The notes under the pieces: generated by a model
Seen by the model: the letters and a program-made list of their open reading frames with translations, nothing else
What the model was told of the DNA's origin: nothing
Database searches by the model: none
Translations under genes and position numbers: made by a program
Shown here: positions 46,022 to 59,000 of the stretch, piece by piece
Numbering within the stretch: position 1 is the stretch's first letter
Layout: each line of letters starts with the position of its first letter
DNA from: Mikania micrantha
Lineage: Eukaryota; Streptophyta; Magnoliopsida; Asterales; Asteraceae
DNA length: 64,000 nt
Assembly: GCA_009363875.1 (NCBI GenBank)
Contig: CM018697.1
Location: forward strand, 47,323,484 to 47,387,483
Reading direction: 5' to 3'

Positions 46022-46753
46022 ATTTCACTTTTATGTTCAGAACATCAAAGTTTAACCACTCAAAACAAAACAGCTCAAACCTTGTCTTAACGTCTGAATT
46101 AGGTCTTGAAACCTATCCCAAATGATCCGGAAGGCCCAAAATAGGTAAACAAGGTTTACTTGAACTTTTAAAATGGTATATTTCTTGCAAAACTCTTCGA
46201 ACAAACCTATTGGAGGTTCTCCCAAACCTTTTCACGAACCTTTTGAGGTTTTCACGAACCTATTGAGGTTTTCACGAACCTATGAAGGTTTTGAACGAAC
46301 CTATGAAGGTTTAGACGAACCTATGAAGGTTTTTGACGAACCTATGAAGGTTTTGAGAAACCTAGAGATTCTCACGAACCTATTTCTCACGAACCTTTTG
46401 AATTCTCACGAACCTAAGGTTCTCACGAACCTATTTGTCACGAACCTATGTATGTTCGTCTCTAAGGTTCGTCTAAGGTTCTTCTGATCTAACGAACAGA
46501 TCTAAACTTCACAAAAATGGCTCTAAAATATTCATTTTTTGGAGTTAGAAGGCCTATAAGTAGTCAAAATCTTCGTTTTTTCGAGGCGCATCTTTCTATC
46601 AGATCAAAACTTGCAAAAACTTGATAATTTTTCATATATCTGGCTTTTTGTTGACAAAAACATGAAGAACTTCAAGAACACCTCCAAGATGATGAATTTT
46701 CTGATCAAATTACTTGAGATTGATGTCCAAATAGTCGTAGAATCGAGCCTAAC
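46022..46753 (-). repeat. Leader of E with ~22-bp CGAACCTATGAAGG repeats
   Basis: Between 46195 and about 46480 (plus strand) CGAACCTATGAAGGTTTT-like units repeat with a period near 21-23 bases, and further CGAACCT motifs flank them. This is the most regular of the arrays. The rest of the leader shows nothing I recognise. Confidence 0.75.
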
Positions 46754-46765
46754 GCTCTGATACCA
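46754..46765 (-). promoter_or_regulatory. Primer binding site of E
   Basis: Minus strand TGGTATCAGAGC, one base after the LTR end TCTACA; initiator tRNA-Met type. Confidence 0.88.
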
Positions 46766-46766
46766 C

Positions 46767-47276
46767 TGTAGATTTGAAGAATCTATCACGAAATTCTACG
46801 ATTCGATCATAAACGTGCGGAATCCGTTCATGACTAGATTTGGATCAACAAGAACATTGTAATATATCATGAATATGCATTCATTATCAACATCCAAGTG
46901 TTTACAGACAATAAACATGAAAATACAACACTTGAACGATCAAAAGAAACAAAGATGAAGAGAGTCTTGATCTTGAGCTTGAGAGAGAATTTGACTTTGT
47001 GTGTGTTAATTGTAAGCTCTAAGCATTCAAGTCTTCAAAAGTCTACCTATATACGTTTCGTAGGTTTTCCAAACCTGTAGGTTTGCCACTAGGTTTGCCA
47101 ATATGTTTGCCTAACCTTAAACCATGTGAGCACCAAACCTTTTGGCCATCAATCATAGCCGAACCTTCTTGGATCTTTAGCCGAACCCTTAATCATATAC
47201 AACAGACTGTGATTTCATATACAACAAGCGAGGTTCACACAGTAAATGCAACTTTCACACAGAAAATGCATCAACA
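46767..47276 (-). repeat. E 5' LTR (510 bp)
   Basis: On the minus strand it starts TGTTGATGCATTTTC and ends CAAATCTACA. The inner limit is set by the primer site. The outer limit is where F gag resumes. A GGATTCCGCACG box near the 3' part is shared with the other copia LTRs. AGGTTTGCC and CGAACC motifs occur, but no perfect dyad. Confidence 0.8.
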
Positions 47277-49720
47277 CCAAAGATGGTGGATATGGCAGAT
47301 TATGATAATTGGAAAGGTTGTTTCGAAACACACCTTAATGGAACGGACACTAATCTTTGGGAAAGGATTTTGTCTCCATATGAAAGACCTAGAGTGGTGG
47401 GAACAGATTTGTATAAACTTCTTGAGAGATTAGATGTTGATGAAAGAAAGAAATATGATTCGGAGAAAAAGACGTATTGGATGTTGAGCCAAGCAATTTC
47501 AAATCAGATTTTAAATCAGTTTGATGAGCACAAGACTTCTTATGGTCTATGGAATGCTTTGAAAGCAAGAGTTGAAGGAAATACAAATCTTAAAAATATG
47601 AAAGCCACTGACATTCGCAAAGAGTTTGAAAACTTCAATTTTGTGGGCAATGAAAGTCTTGAAGCATTGATCACAAGATACAGACATCTATTGACTGAAG
47701 TTAGAAAGTGTGGAATCGATTATACTGAAGATGAAAAGATCGATTGCCTTACAGATGCTTTGCCTGATAAGTGGAATTCATTGGTGCTAATCTTGAGAGA
47801 AAATTTACCAGGAATAACATTGGTGGAATTTATTCAAAAGCTTGAAGAGCAAGAGACGAAAGATAAGAGAAAAGCTAGAAGAGTGAATGTTACTCAAGAT
47901 CCTTCATTATACGGTGCATCTGTGGTTACACCACCGGCTTCATCTGCTAAGATTCAGACAGCATTTGTTTCTAGTACTTCTAAAAGTACTCCTGCACCTT
48001 CTGCATCTACAAGTTCTACTTCATCTTATTCGGTGCACGAGAAGAAGTCTGAATCTACACCAATTCCAGTTCAGCTACATACAACAAATCTGAGGAAAGT
48101 AACTGTAGAAGCTATTCGGGATCATATGTCAATTCTGTCTTATGTAGTCAGCGCGTATGATGAACAAATTGCAGGAAAGATTAGAAACTCTAATCTTACA
48201 TTTGAAGATTACGATCAAATTGATGATGACGAAATGGAGTTGATTGACACTCAATGGGCACTTGCAAGTGTGATTAGAAGAATCAATCGATATGAAAAGA
48301 AGACTGGCAAGAAATTCACTTTCGATTGAAACACCTAGTTTGGATTTAATCCAAAGACTACTCAATTTTACAACTGTGGTGAGTTAGGTCATTTTGCCAG
48401 AGATTGTAAGAATCCGAAGAAACAAGGAAATTTAAATCCTTTCAAGTCAAAAGAAGCTTATCATAGGAAGAAAGAAAAGTCTTGAAAATTATCAAAATTC
48501 TAAGTATGTCATTGATTACTTTGCTGCCATGCAAAGATCATCACATGATACTACTGGAATAGGTTTTCATGCTGTGCCACCTCCGCCCGGTTATGTTTCC
48601 AGACCACAACTTAATCCGGATTTGGAAGTTCATCCTGCTTCATTGAATGAATGTGTGTTTGAACAAGTGGTTGAGGATGTTGGAGGTTCATCATCTGATG
48701 ATAAAGTGTCTTTTGATAGTGATGCACCTATCATTGAGGACATCACAGAATCAGAATATTCATCAGATGTCTTGAGACAAAATGGTTATCAAGTGAAAAA
48801 TGTTAATAAAAAGAGTCTGAAGTCTGAGAAATCAAAAGCTGAGATAAAACCAGCTGAGAAAGTGGTGATTAAACCAAATGTTGTTCCTAAACCAGTGATG
48901 AAAGTCAAAACTACCACTACTCTCAAACCGATGGTGTATGTAAAGTCATCCACTACACATCAAGGGGAGTCGAGTGGTATTTTTCAAAAACAAAAAGTGT
49001 TTTCTGAAAAGGTTGACAATGTTGTTGACAGGGTTAAAAAGTTTGGGGATGGAAATAAAGGAAAATCAAAGTTTTTTTCAAAATCAAGTGAATAATTCCA
49101 AGATAAAATCCACTGGTTTGAGGAACAGATTCTCATCTGTAAAGGTTGCTTCTAAACCTTTCAGTTCATCTAAGTATTATGATTGTGATTTGGAATTCAC
49201 CTCTACTGATTGTAGCAGCTTTAGGTCCTTTACACCAAGAGAAACACGAAAGTGTTTTACTTGTTGTGGCAAAGGACATATTTCTGCAAATTGTCCAAAC
49301 AATAAGATCAGGAAGAGTTCAGATGATGAGAGTTGGGTGAGTAAGTCTGGTGGAAGTCCTAGGAAAGTTAAACCTAGTGAAGAGGAAATGAGAGTTCTCA
49401 AAAAGTTTGATCCTGAATGTGTTTGGGTAAAAGAAGAAAAGAAACAGAAGAAAAGAGTTTTAGATAACAAAAAGAATGTGAAAATGGTTACATCATCTAA
49501 TGACGATTTCTATGACAAATTTTCTTCAAAATCATTTTCAAAACAAAATGGTAAGTCAAAATCTTTTTGTAAATTGAGATGCTGGTCAGGTGATCAAGTT
49601 TCTGAGAAAAAGGATGAAAGTATTGAAGATGGGTCTTCAAGCAGTTCATCACAACAGAATGGCAGGGGGCCATTTAGGGAGACTCGACGCCGGAATGGCG
49701 GGAGTCATCCCTTTTGATAC
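47277..49720 (+). pseudogene. gag: Sirevirus F gag (5'-truncated, decayed)
   Basis: The frame opens inside the gag domain (ADYDNWKGCFETHLNGTD) and continues to TGA at 48327-48329 (CGA to TGA), with a TAG shortly after. The first knuckle has lost its first Cys (FYNCGELGHFARDC). At ~48482 the sequence jumps from RKKEKS to ENYQNSKYVIDYF, skipping the coiled coil present in C and D. The frame shifts near 49090. The second knuckle is partly deleted (YYDCDLEFTSTD), while the third (CFTCCGKGHISANC) is kept. Gag ends GGSHPF-stop at ~49717. Confidence 0.85.
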
Positions 49721-49735
49721 TGATAAAATTTTAAT

Positions 49736-51935
49736 TTATTGTGCAGGTGGCATTCACGGGCCATGTCAATAGTCGCTGGATTGTTGATAATGGATGTTCA
49801 CGGCACATGACAGGAGAGCTGAGTTTGTTGAGGGATTTTAAGTCGATGAAAGGTAGTTATGTTAACTCTGCAGGTGACAAAGGTGGTTAGATTACCAGGT
49901 TTGGTAGTTTGACGAATGGTAAAGTTTCCTTTGACAATGTTAATTACTGCAAAGAGTTAACTAACAACCTGTTGAGTGTGTCATAGATTTGTGACAAAGG
50001 ATACAAAGTGATGTTCGATAAAGATCGCGGTTATGTACTTCAACAAGGAATTCAGATTCCTGAAGAGTGGATTCTGATGACTGCAGACAGGAGCAAGGAT
50101 TTGTATGTACTTGACATGACGAAAGCGGAGACGGTGAATAAGGTGGAGACGTGTCTGGTGTCTAAGGCAACCGAGCAAGATACACGGTCTTGGCACAGAC
50201 GGATGGGGCATATTCATATTAGGAAGATGAATCATCTCGTACACAATCATTTAGTTTAGGGCGTTCCGTTAAACACTTTAAACTCCCTGATGTGTGTGTG
50301 TCTTGCAAGAAGGGTAAACAGAAAAGGAAGTCACACAAAACAAAGACAATGTTTTCTATTGATAAGCCACTTGAACTTCTTCACATGGATTTGTTTGGAC
50401 CTATCAATGTGAAAAGTATCGGTGGTGAATCATACTGTTTTGTGGTGACTGATGAATTTTCTAGATTTTCATGGGCAATGTTTTTAAAGTATAAATCTGA
50501 GACTTATGAAAATTTTGTGTTGTTGGTTAATAGGTTGGAGACATTATACAAGTTGAGAGTAAGGCGTATTCGTTCAGATAATGGGACTAAGTTTAAGAAT
50601 CATCAAATGGAAGAATTTTGTCATTCAAAGGGAATTCATCAGCAATTCAGTGCACCATATGAACCGTAGATGAATGGTGTAGCTTAGAGAAAGAACAGAA
50701 CATTGATTGAGTCTGCTAGAACCATGCTCGCTGATTCTAGACTTCCCATTACATTATGGAATGAAGCTGTGGGTACAGCGTGTTTTACTCTTAACAGAGT
50801 TTTGCTTCTTAAAAGACACAATAAAACATGCTATGAATTGCTTCAAAATCAAAAACCTAATCTGGAACACTTGGAACCTTTTGGGGCTCCTTGTACTATG
50901 CTTAAGAAAGATTCAAAATTCAACTCTATAGTTGAAGAGGGTTTTTTTCTTGGCTACAGTCTTCCCAACAAACGTGTGTTTAATAAACGTAAGGGTGTTG
51001 TGGAATTATGGTATCATGTGGATCTTCAAAGACATACACCTATACCTGACGGAAAAGGACCAGATTGGCTTTTTGATTATGATAAACTATTTGAGTCTTT
51101 TAATTTGTCTCCAAATGTCTCTGATGATGAAATAACCTTACAAATGTTATATGATTTGCAGAATTCTGAAGATAAAGGTATTTTTCTCATCAAGCTGAAG
51201 AAAATAATCCACCTGAGGAAGACGTTTCAGAAGCAATTAATGATGATTGGTCATCTGATGATGATCAGGATGTTTTTGAAGAAGCAATTTCTCATGATCA
51301 AGATGTTGATCTGAATATAACAAATCTTGATAATAATGTTGGAGTCCCGCAAGTGCCTGTCACTAGAGTTCATGTAAATCATCCTGTTGATCACAGATCA
51401 TTGGAAATCCAGCTGCTGGAGTACAAACATGACATCAAGTCAATACAGAGTAGAGTTTATATGTTGAGTTAGAAAGAACTCACGGAACTCAAGAGCTATG
51501 GATGCATTCTGCATTTATTTCTCAACTTGAGCCAAAGTCTGTTACTGAAGCATTGCGTGAGCCTGCCTGGGTGGAGGCTATGCAAGAAGAGCTGCATCAG
51601 TTTCAGAAGTTGGGTGTTTGGCATCTAGTTGATTTACCAAAGGGAGAGAAGAAAACTGGCACTAGATGGGTGTTAATATGCAAAAGAGGTGATCGAGGCG
51701 TAATTGTTCGTAACAAAGCAAGTTTAGTGGTTCAAGGTTTCAAACAAGTCGAAGGAATTGATTACGATGAAGTGTTTGCACCTGTGGCACGACTAGAAGC
51801 AATTAGACTTTTTCTTTCTTTTGCTGTCCACAAGAAATTCAAAGCTTTTCAATTGGATGTCAAGTCTGCATTTCTGTATGGGTCTTTGAAGGAAACAGTG
51901 TACGTTTGTCAGCCACCGGGTTTTGAGGATCCTAT
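49736..51935 (+). pseudogene. pol: Sirevirus F pol (decayed, cut in RT)
   Basis: The protease motif reads VDNGCSRHMTG, so the conserved Ser of DSG is Asn. Stops replace CAG at 49888 and 49984 (both TAG), and further TAGs lie at 50257, 50667 and 50683, the last at the position before RKNRT, i.e. the catalytic Glu of integrase. The zinc finger WHRRMGHIH and integrase Asp boxes (HMDLFGP, RSDNGTKF) are otherwise readable. A base gain near 51183 shifts the frame before the linker. RT begins at about 51470 (frame of LWMHSAF) and runs through TRWVLICKRGD and AFQLDVKSAFLYG to PPGFEDP, where G's LTR interrupts at 51936. Confidence 0.86.
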
Positions 51936-54900
51936 TGTCACAACCCAACCAGAGGGCTTGACTAACGATTGATTCAAAACACAAAGTAGCGGAAGACAAA
52001 ATGAATATATTACAATTTAACCAAAGGTTTAGACTAAGTATCTAATTTGTTTACAACAAATCTAAAATGTGATTTAACTAATGGGAGATTCTCTAGAGAT
52101 ATTGGGTCCATCCAGGCATCAGCACACTTTATAAATCTTTAAGCCAAGTTCTCTTGTTTTACATCTTGAATTCTTGTTCTAGCAACCAAGTATCCGAGCC
52201 ATACCTGTTTCTATTTACCTGAAAGACATGCTAAAATACGTCAACTAAAAAGTTGGTGAGCTCATGAGTTTTAGTTTACAGACACAATAATAAATAATAG
52301 CATGTGATAATTCAATAACAATACAACCAACCCTGTTCCATGCTCGGGCGTTTGCCTCATACACTGTTAGCCCACAACATGGTCAAACCAAATATACTTC
52401 CCAATTCCGAGACCCGTTCCTGCTCTCGGTCATTTATGTATCATAAGAATATATGCCACAACGGTTGACAATAACCTCAGTGGGGTTTCAACCTTAGTTT
52501 TATAAGGCCACCCTTTCGGGCCACTGTGCGTGGGGGATTCCCCAAGTAGTACTACCCATATACTCACCGGCTCTACTTATGAGTTAATGGTTGTAAATTA
52601 TGTTTAATGTCTAGGGGAAGCAATTTTATTGAAACGGACGTTCATTATCACATAAATAAAATTTTATAAACAATTTATGGAGCATGCTTTCAGTATCCCA
52701 AAACAGTAAAAAGAAAAGGGATCACATGAACTCACCTAGTTGCTTTAATGGCTTCCTTTTGTTCCTGTACAAGTATGTCATTGTGCCCCTATGCATGATT
52801 TGCTATGTTCCCAAAGTTATCATCAAAGCAAGTTCCTATTTGTGTTCATCTATACATGTATAAGTTGTAGATTTCATACTTTATGGTTGTTTACTGTGGT
52901 TGAGCTCTTTGGGTTAAGGTGTTCAAAGTTTACTAGTGTAAAGTTTCTTTACTCCATACTTAACAAAGTCTTACCTTATATTTGCACATCTAAATGTATG
53001 TGCAAATGTTGGTATCATTTGATGTTTAGTATAGTTATTAGTATGCTACTTATATGACTAGTGTGTTTATGGTCTTCTAAATATAAGCTGATGTAATGCA
53101 TAAGGTATTACAAGACAATCATATAATTATTATAATTTATTCACCTAACTTATTAGTATTAGAGATAACTAATAAGGATTTCATATGTAACAAGATAGTT
53201 GCAATTAATCATTAGTATCAAAAATATTATACATGTTGTAGTCATTGAATATACTAACTATTATAATTGTTATAATTATAGAATAATAGAATGTTTAAAC
53301 ATATTTATAATTTAATTTCTATGTATCAATCAAATTATACATTCCTAGATAAACTTTTATCAAAGATAATATTAACAACATTAATAGCAATAAACATAAT
53401 CATACTAATTTCACTAACAACGTTTTTAGTTTCAAAATGTTAATCGTAAAATAGATAACTAAGGTAATATCATACGTTAGGTTAATATTAATGTTTTTAA
53501 ACTAAGTGTAACTATTTATAAACAATAATTTAAATAACAAAATGATTATGATTTGCATATGTTTAAAGTGTTAGATAATATTTAGTAAGACCTTTAATAG
53601 TGTTAAAAGAATAAAAATGAAAATGTTGGTGTTTATAGTAATAATAATAAAAATTTTTAAAAGTAATTAGCCTTAATATAAAAACTAACAAATTAGTAAT
53701 CATCTAGAGACTTAATATGAGATTGTTATCTTGTATAAAATCAGTTGTTAACATATTGGATTTAAACATACTCGTAAACATACAATTATACATAAATTAT
53801 TTATTGTATATATTAACCTATAGATGTGTATATAATATGTGTATGTATATATACATTTAATGATTTAACACCTACATAAATAATATATGAATCATGCCCA
53901 TACTTTGAGTTCTCCATTTATAAATTGTCTTTTAATTTAAGTTTTTAAGTTATTTTATACCCAATGCAACAAATTCTATATTACATATCAAGACCTGTTA
54001 AAACTAATTTAAACGTTTATTACTGTTTATACATATTATGTAGGTATTGACATACACGCGTTATACAAGTTGATATGATTAAAATTTCAATTTATGTATT
54101 AACATTTTAGGTTTCGTAGTTATTTTTAATTTACAAAAATCTCTCCGAATGTATAATATAAATCACACACGATTTATGGTGCTATTAAACATTTTATTAG
54201 TAACTAGTCATTATGAACCATATTTTATCCTATTTAACCCAAATGCTCAACCACTTTGATTTATCTGTTTAAATATATTATGCATGCGTTAAAAGATAAT
54301 GGCGCGCGTTTTTACCTTCCCACTCGTTCGTCTCGCGCGTACAATCCAAATTAAATTAACCGATCGTATGTTTCATAACCCGAACATGTTTCTAAAATCG
54401 TTTTTAAACAACGAATACAATTAATCGATCGGTTTTTGCTGTTGACCATGGCTGACCGAGTTTGACAGGTCCAAACTCGTGTTGACTTTTGTTGACCACG
54501 ACTTTATTCGACTCCACAACTCTTAATCTTTCAATCTCCACCTACGACCACCATAACCGAGCAAGGTAACAGCCCCGCCATCACTACTGGCCGGCTGCCT
54601 AGGGCTAAACTTAGCCAAAATCATCAAAAATACATTTCAGAACACAGTCCATTCAAGAAATCATCATGCATGTAAAGATCGGATCTCGTGGAGTAGTTTC
54701 TTACCTTCGGTTTTTAGTTGGAAACAAGTAAACCTCCGGAGCAGCTATGCTATACATCCTAAACCAACAACCGAAGGATCCTAATGGTGACAGCTCCATC
54801 GTGTGCCATTCCTGGTCCGAATACTACCACCGTGGTTGTTCCTCCGCCACCACCCGCTTGTTTGTCACCGTCACAGCCGCAATACCATCCCATAACAAAT

Positions 54901-56068
54901 ATTAGAACCAAAATAAACGAGGAATACGACATGCAGGGGTAGATCGAGGCATAGTTGGGTTGTGCTTACCTTCGGGTTTTAGATGGAGAGGATGAAACGA
55001 CCGGTTAGCCCTTGCTCCGCCGCTAGAACCATCACCGCACCCCTACAATCGTTGCTACAGTAGCCCTTGGTGCCTCCCTAGTCATGGCTGCCAATGCATG
55101 TAGTACCTGTGGGTCGAAACCACCACCGCCGCGCCTGGAACCCTTGGCGGAACCCTCGCAGCCGTGACCTTCTCTCCTAGTTTTCCCTCATTTAGAGCCA
55201 GATTCGTACAGGGATGTAGAAGAAAGTGTTGTAGAGCATGATGAGATGAGTTCGGTGGTGTAGTACTCTTGTCCCGCCGCCGTAGCTCCGCCGTGGGGTG
55301 GCTGCCTCCTCCGGTCACTCTTTCTCTCTTTGTTTCTTGGTTTTGTTCGAACGGCGGGAAGCACACACACATAACGTGTGTGTGCGGCTGATACAATGAG
55401 AGGGAACAAGGGTTTAATCCCTTTTTATACTTAGGGTAATTCTAGGGTTTACAAAGTAGCCTAAACGCGTTTCGATCTCGTATTACGCTTTCGTTTATTA
55501 TTCTCGATCCGACACTTCCCAACTTACGTAAAATAACTTATAATAATATGAGAATGTTTATTTTTGGTCTTTTAAAAATTAATTTGTTTACTTTATTAAG
55601 TTAAAACACGTTAATATCGCGTATATGTCGTATTTAATTCGCTTATCCATTTTCTCGCTCAGTATAGCATTCTTATGTTTTTAATATTTTCCCGATTCAT
55701 AATTATCAATTAGTGATACTTTTTACCTTGATTTAGGTATTAGAATGCTTAAACTGATAATATCGTTTAACTAGTGTTAAATACGACTCTGCAAGTTTAT
55801 GTTACGCAGTTCATGTTATTTTCCTAGGTTAGGTTTGACGTTTAAATTCCTAATAATTAAGATAATATCCTCATCATATTATAATTTTTCATTTTCTTCC
55901 GTCGGTTACATTTTTAACGAGCCTTATTGGGCCTAAGTTGTACATATCGGGATGTAATGGGCCTGTTTGGACCTTCACATCTTATTGGGCCTTTGTATAT
56001 TATTGGGCCTAAGTATTCAATTTATAATTATATGATTAAGTTTATTGGGATTTCTTGCAGTTGTTACA
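51936..56068 (-). repeat. G 3' LTR, complete (4133 bp)
   Basis: On the minus strand it starts TGTAACAACTGC and ends GGGTTGTGACA. Most is AT-rich; a GC-rich part lies at about 54540-55400. A TATA-like box and a telobox-like AAACCCT lie near 55421-55450. Open frames of up to 104 codons occur but have no protein-like features and appear to be chance. Confidence 0.88.
55421..55450 (-). promoter_or_regulatory. Core promoter candidate in G LTR
   Basis: Minus strand TATAAAAAG (55421-55429) is preceded 14 bases upstream by AAACCCT (55444-55450), a telobox-like motif found near plant start sites. A GC-rich, CA-repeat-containing leader follows. The counterpart in the 5' LTR lies beyond 64000. Confidence 0.45.
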
Positions 56069-56080
56069 GTCTCCCCAACT
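56069..56080 (-). promoter_or_regulatory. Polypurine tract of G
   Basis: Minus strand AGTTGGGGAGAC directly precedes the LTR start TGTAACAAC. Just upstream is ATTTCGAGGACGAAATTC, the dyad motif typical of the 3' end of Tekay-like gypsy elements, also seen (as TTTCGGGACGAAA) in the array. This ties G to that clade. Confidence 0.75.
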
Positions 56081-59000
56081 TAAAAGAATTTCGTCCTCGA
56101 AATTAGATGTTACCACGGTTTAGCATGATCGAATAGTTGTAGGTATTTCTTAAGCATCTTTTCTTAAAGCTTAAATCTGGTTTATCATTTCTAAGTATCT
56201 CTATGCTTTAGTTCATCCTAGGGAACTACCCTTAAAATAAACAGGCATACACTTTACTTACTATGGCATAAGATGTTAATAAAGATTTCAATAACCATAA
56301 ACAATATATCCTAACAAGAAGTAACAATCTACAAGTATTGAAGTTAAATTGATCATAGGCTATCATAATTAAAAGTTCGTATAAAATGTATTCGCATTAT
56401 AAGTGTTCCATAGGATAACAAGTTACATTCTATTATTCCCACATGTTTCATTACGCATCTAATACATCAATAGTTTCCAAAGTCCGATCACTTTGATCTT
56501 GTTTCCAAACGAAATGTTTCATCTTACATCGAATGTAACCAATATGTGTTAAGGCTCATAGTCCTTTGATTATGTTTCCGAATACGATGTTTCCCGCAAC
56601 ATAAACATAGCAATCAAGCATACATGTTTATTCATTAAATGACTCATCCAAGTTTTTAATAGATTATCTCACTTATGTATGGCATTTGGCACAATATTGT
56701 ACATAATGTAAATCAACTTGTATTCTTGGTTACTTTCTTTTATACAATATATTTATGATTTCTTATCTAAGTCTACAAAGTTATTTATTGATAAACATAT
56801 CCTTGTTTTCTAAAACCAATAGAGGGAAAGTAACCATTTCGAGTAAACGAAGTCTAATGTATAGATTATCAAGGATTAAGGCGAAACCGATATAGTAAGT
56901 AGTTTAGTTAGGATACAACCAAAATTATGATCATATCAACACTGTAATTATGAGTAGGGCACAATCACTTTTTATGTGGAATCCAACTACCATCTTAACT
57001 ATATACAAATGTAGTTAGTGATTCTATAAGCCTTGAATAGCAAAGAATAGTCTCCAATGAGATAACGATGGTACTGCTAAAAGAAGCTAAGGATTTTATT
57101 GAAATACTTGTGTCGAGAAATATTCAGACTAAGGATGTTATCTTGACTAAGGGAGTATAATCATGATGATGTCTATCTGCTTCATGGATAAATTCGAGTG
57201 ATTGACGAAGAATCCCTGAATGAAGGTTATCATGGAATTCCAAGGAGCAAGTTAACCTAGATAGATGGTTTAGATCTCAACTAGAATCTATAGCTTTAAA
57301 TACGAAAGGATTTTGACTCACTGTTTGTGTCAGAATCTTACTTCAAATTATTTCAAGTGTTTGCAGTAATTATCACTTCCTCCAAAGCTCTTTAGAATAA
57401 TAATTAAAGAATAATTCATCATTCGTGAGCATGGCATCATCTTGTATGAATATGCCAAACTTTCTGATCATCCGGTTTGGAATATAAGAAATCGGAGATA
57501 CAAAGATTTAAGGGAGCTTTCATCCTCACCAAGAAAAGTCGAGGAGTAGTTCTTTCGATTGCTACCAATAAAATGAAATTGTATCGGGAATTTTAGAGAC
57601 ACTAACAGTATGTTATGGTGTAAAGGAACATTTAGAGCATTTAAAAGGCGTACAAAATGATTACAAGCTAAACGGACGAGGGTAACTTTGTTCTAGTGTG
57701 GTTACAACTTGATCTCTTTCACTAAATAGCCTTTGACACGCATCACCCTAATGATGACTTCTTGCACCGAAACCTCAATTGTGTGCTTGTTGAGATTGAG
57801 CTATTGATTTTCATTAATAATTCCATGAATGTAACCACTTTTGACGATCAAATAGACATGACTTTCGTATATGATAATGTCTATTCCACTGGTACATTAT
57901 CTATCATTTATCCATTTTGCTATTGATACATGAAGTTGGAGGATGTAGAGGTGTATATTGTTGTTGGCTTCACAGTAAATCTACAAAATAATCATTTTGT
58001 TGTTTTGTGTACTTAATAGAATGTTCCAGATTTCTTCCTTCACATTATGCATATGATCACAACTTCATCGAGTCATCACACTGGTTGCCGAGTCCATTGC
58101 TTGTCTTCTTGACTAATCGTTTTACTTCCTCTTATAATCTATAACCAACTGATTTCTTGTTGTGATTAGATTTCTAACGTATCTCGTTGTCATGAATACT
58201 CTGGATGCGCATATTTTATTTACCTTACGTCTTGAACTGATGAAAAGGTGCATTAGGCTCGAATGTGATCTTCACTGGTTATCCTCAAAGTACAACAGAT
58301 ATTTCCATAGTTTTCACTCTTGAGGCTGACTTTTCGCAAATGATTTTTAACTTTTTATGCTACCTTTCTGTAGCTTTTCTTCTTACAATTTAACACATTC
58401 TAACTTATTTGAGATTGATCCTCCTACTTTACTTCCCTGCAGTCCTTCCATACTGCTACTATTTTCCTCGAGTGACAATCTAGATTAGTTGTCCTTAATG
58501 CTAATTCAATTTATTATCTCTTGTTTGTGTTTGTATGAGTGCATTCCGATGTAGATCCACCCAAAAATCAAAATCTCCAAAACGTCCCAAACTCTTCGAT
58601 TTCAGAAGATCTCTTCCTCCACTAGAGTCTTTCTTGTAACTACTTGTGACTTAACTATAGTCTTTCTTGTAGTTGTTACGATTTTGTTTAAATGTTTTTA
58701 ACTATTCTACTACTTGTCATAACGCTTTGCACTAACATTATCCCAATATACCGAACATAGTTTATGTATAGGGCATACGTAGAGTCAGGCTACATGCCTT
58801 ATCAGCCGCCAGCCCACCACCGTTTCGATATATTACGATAGTGTCCTTGCCAAACGTACTTGACCGCAAATATGTTAGTATATACTTAGCTATAATTTAA
58901 ACAATTTACTATATCCTACTACACAAGTTCATAAGATTCACCTTGATGCCATGATGCACATACCATTTCTTGCAGTCGGTCTTCAATGCTTCTCAAAACA

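Larger units (their letters stand above)
45197..47276 (-). mobile_element. Diverged Sirevirus-like element E (reverse), 5' part
   Basis: On the minus strand the order is a 510-bp 5' LTR, primer site, leader with CGAACCTATGAAGG repeats, and a gag-like gene cut by insertion of D. LTR ends (TGTTGATGC … TCTACA) and protein sequence differ clearly from the other Sireviruses. E sits inside gag of F; CCAAA (47277-47281) is the expected target duplication. Confidence 0.78.
47277..51935 (+). mobile_element. Sirevirus F (forward), interrupted on both sides
   Basis: This is a forward gag-pol body without ends in the window. E is inserted at its left, in gag between the Val and Pro-Lys of the KVPKLLDL motif; G is inserted at its right, in RT after PPGFEDP. 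The copy carries many stops, an internal gag deletion and a changed protease motif, so it is an old, dead copy and the host of two later insertions. Confidence 0.87.

Noticed and set aside
52791..53057. 88-codon Cys-rich frame, repeated at 61516-61773
   Set aside because: Lies in the AT-rich part of both G LTRs; duplicated only because the LTR is.
55082..55409. Two overlapping reverse frames (104 and 73 codons) in the GC-rich part of the G LTR
   Set aside because: Low-complexity Arg/Pro/Thr-rich text, downstream of the TATA candidate in the LTR leader, with no family resemblance.
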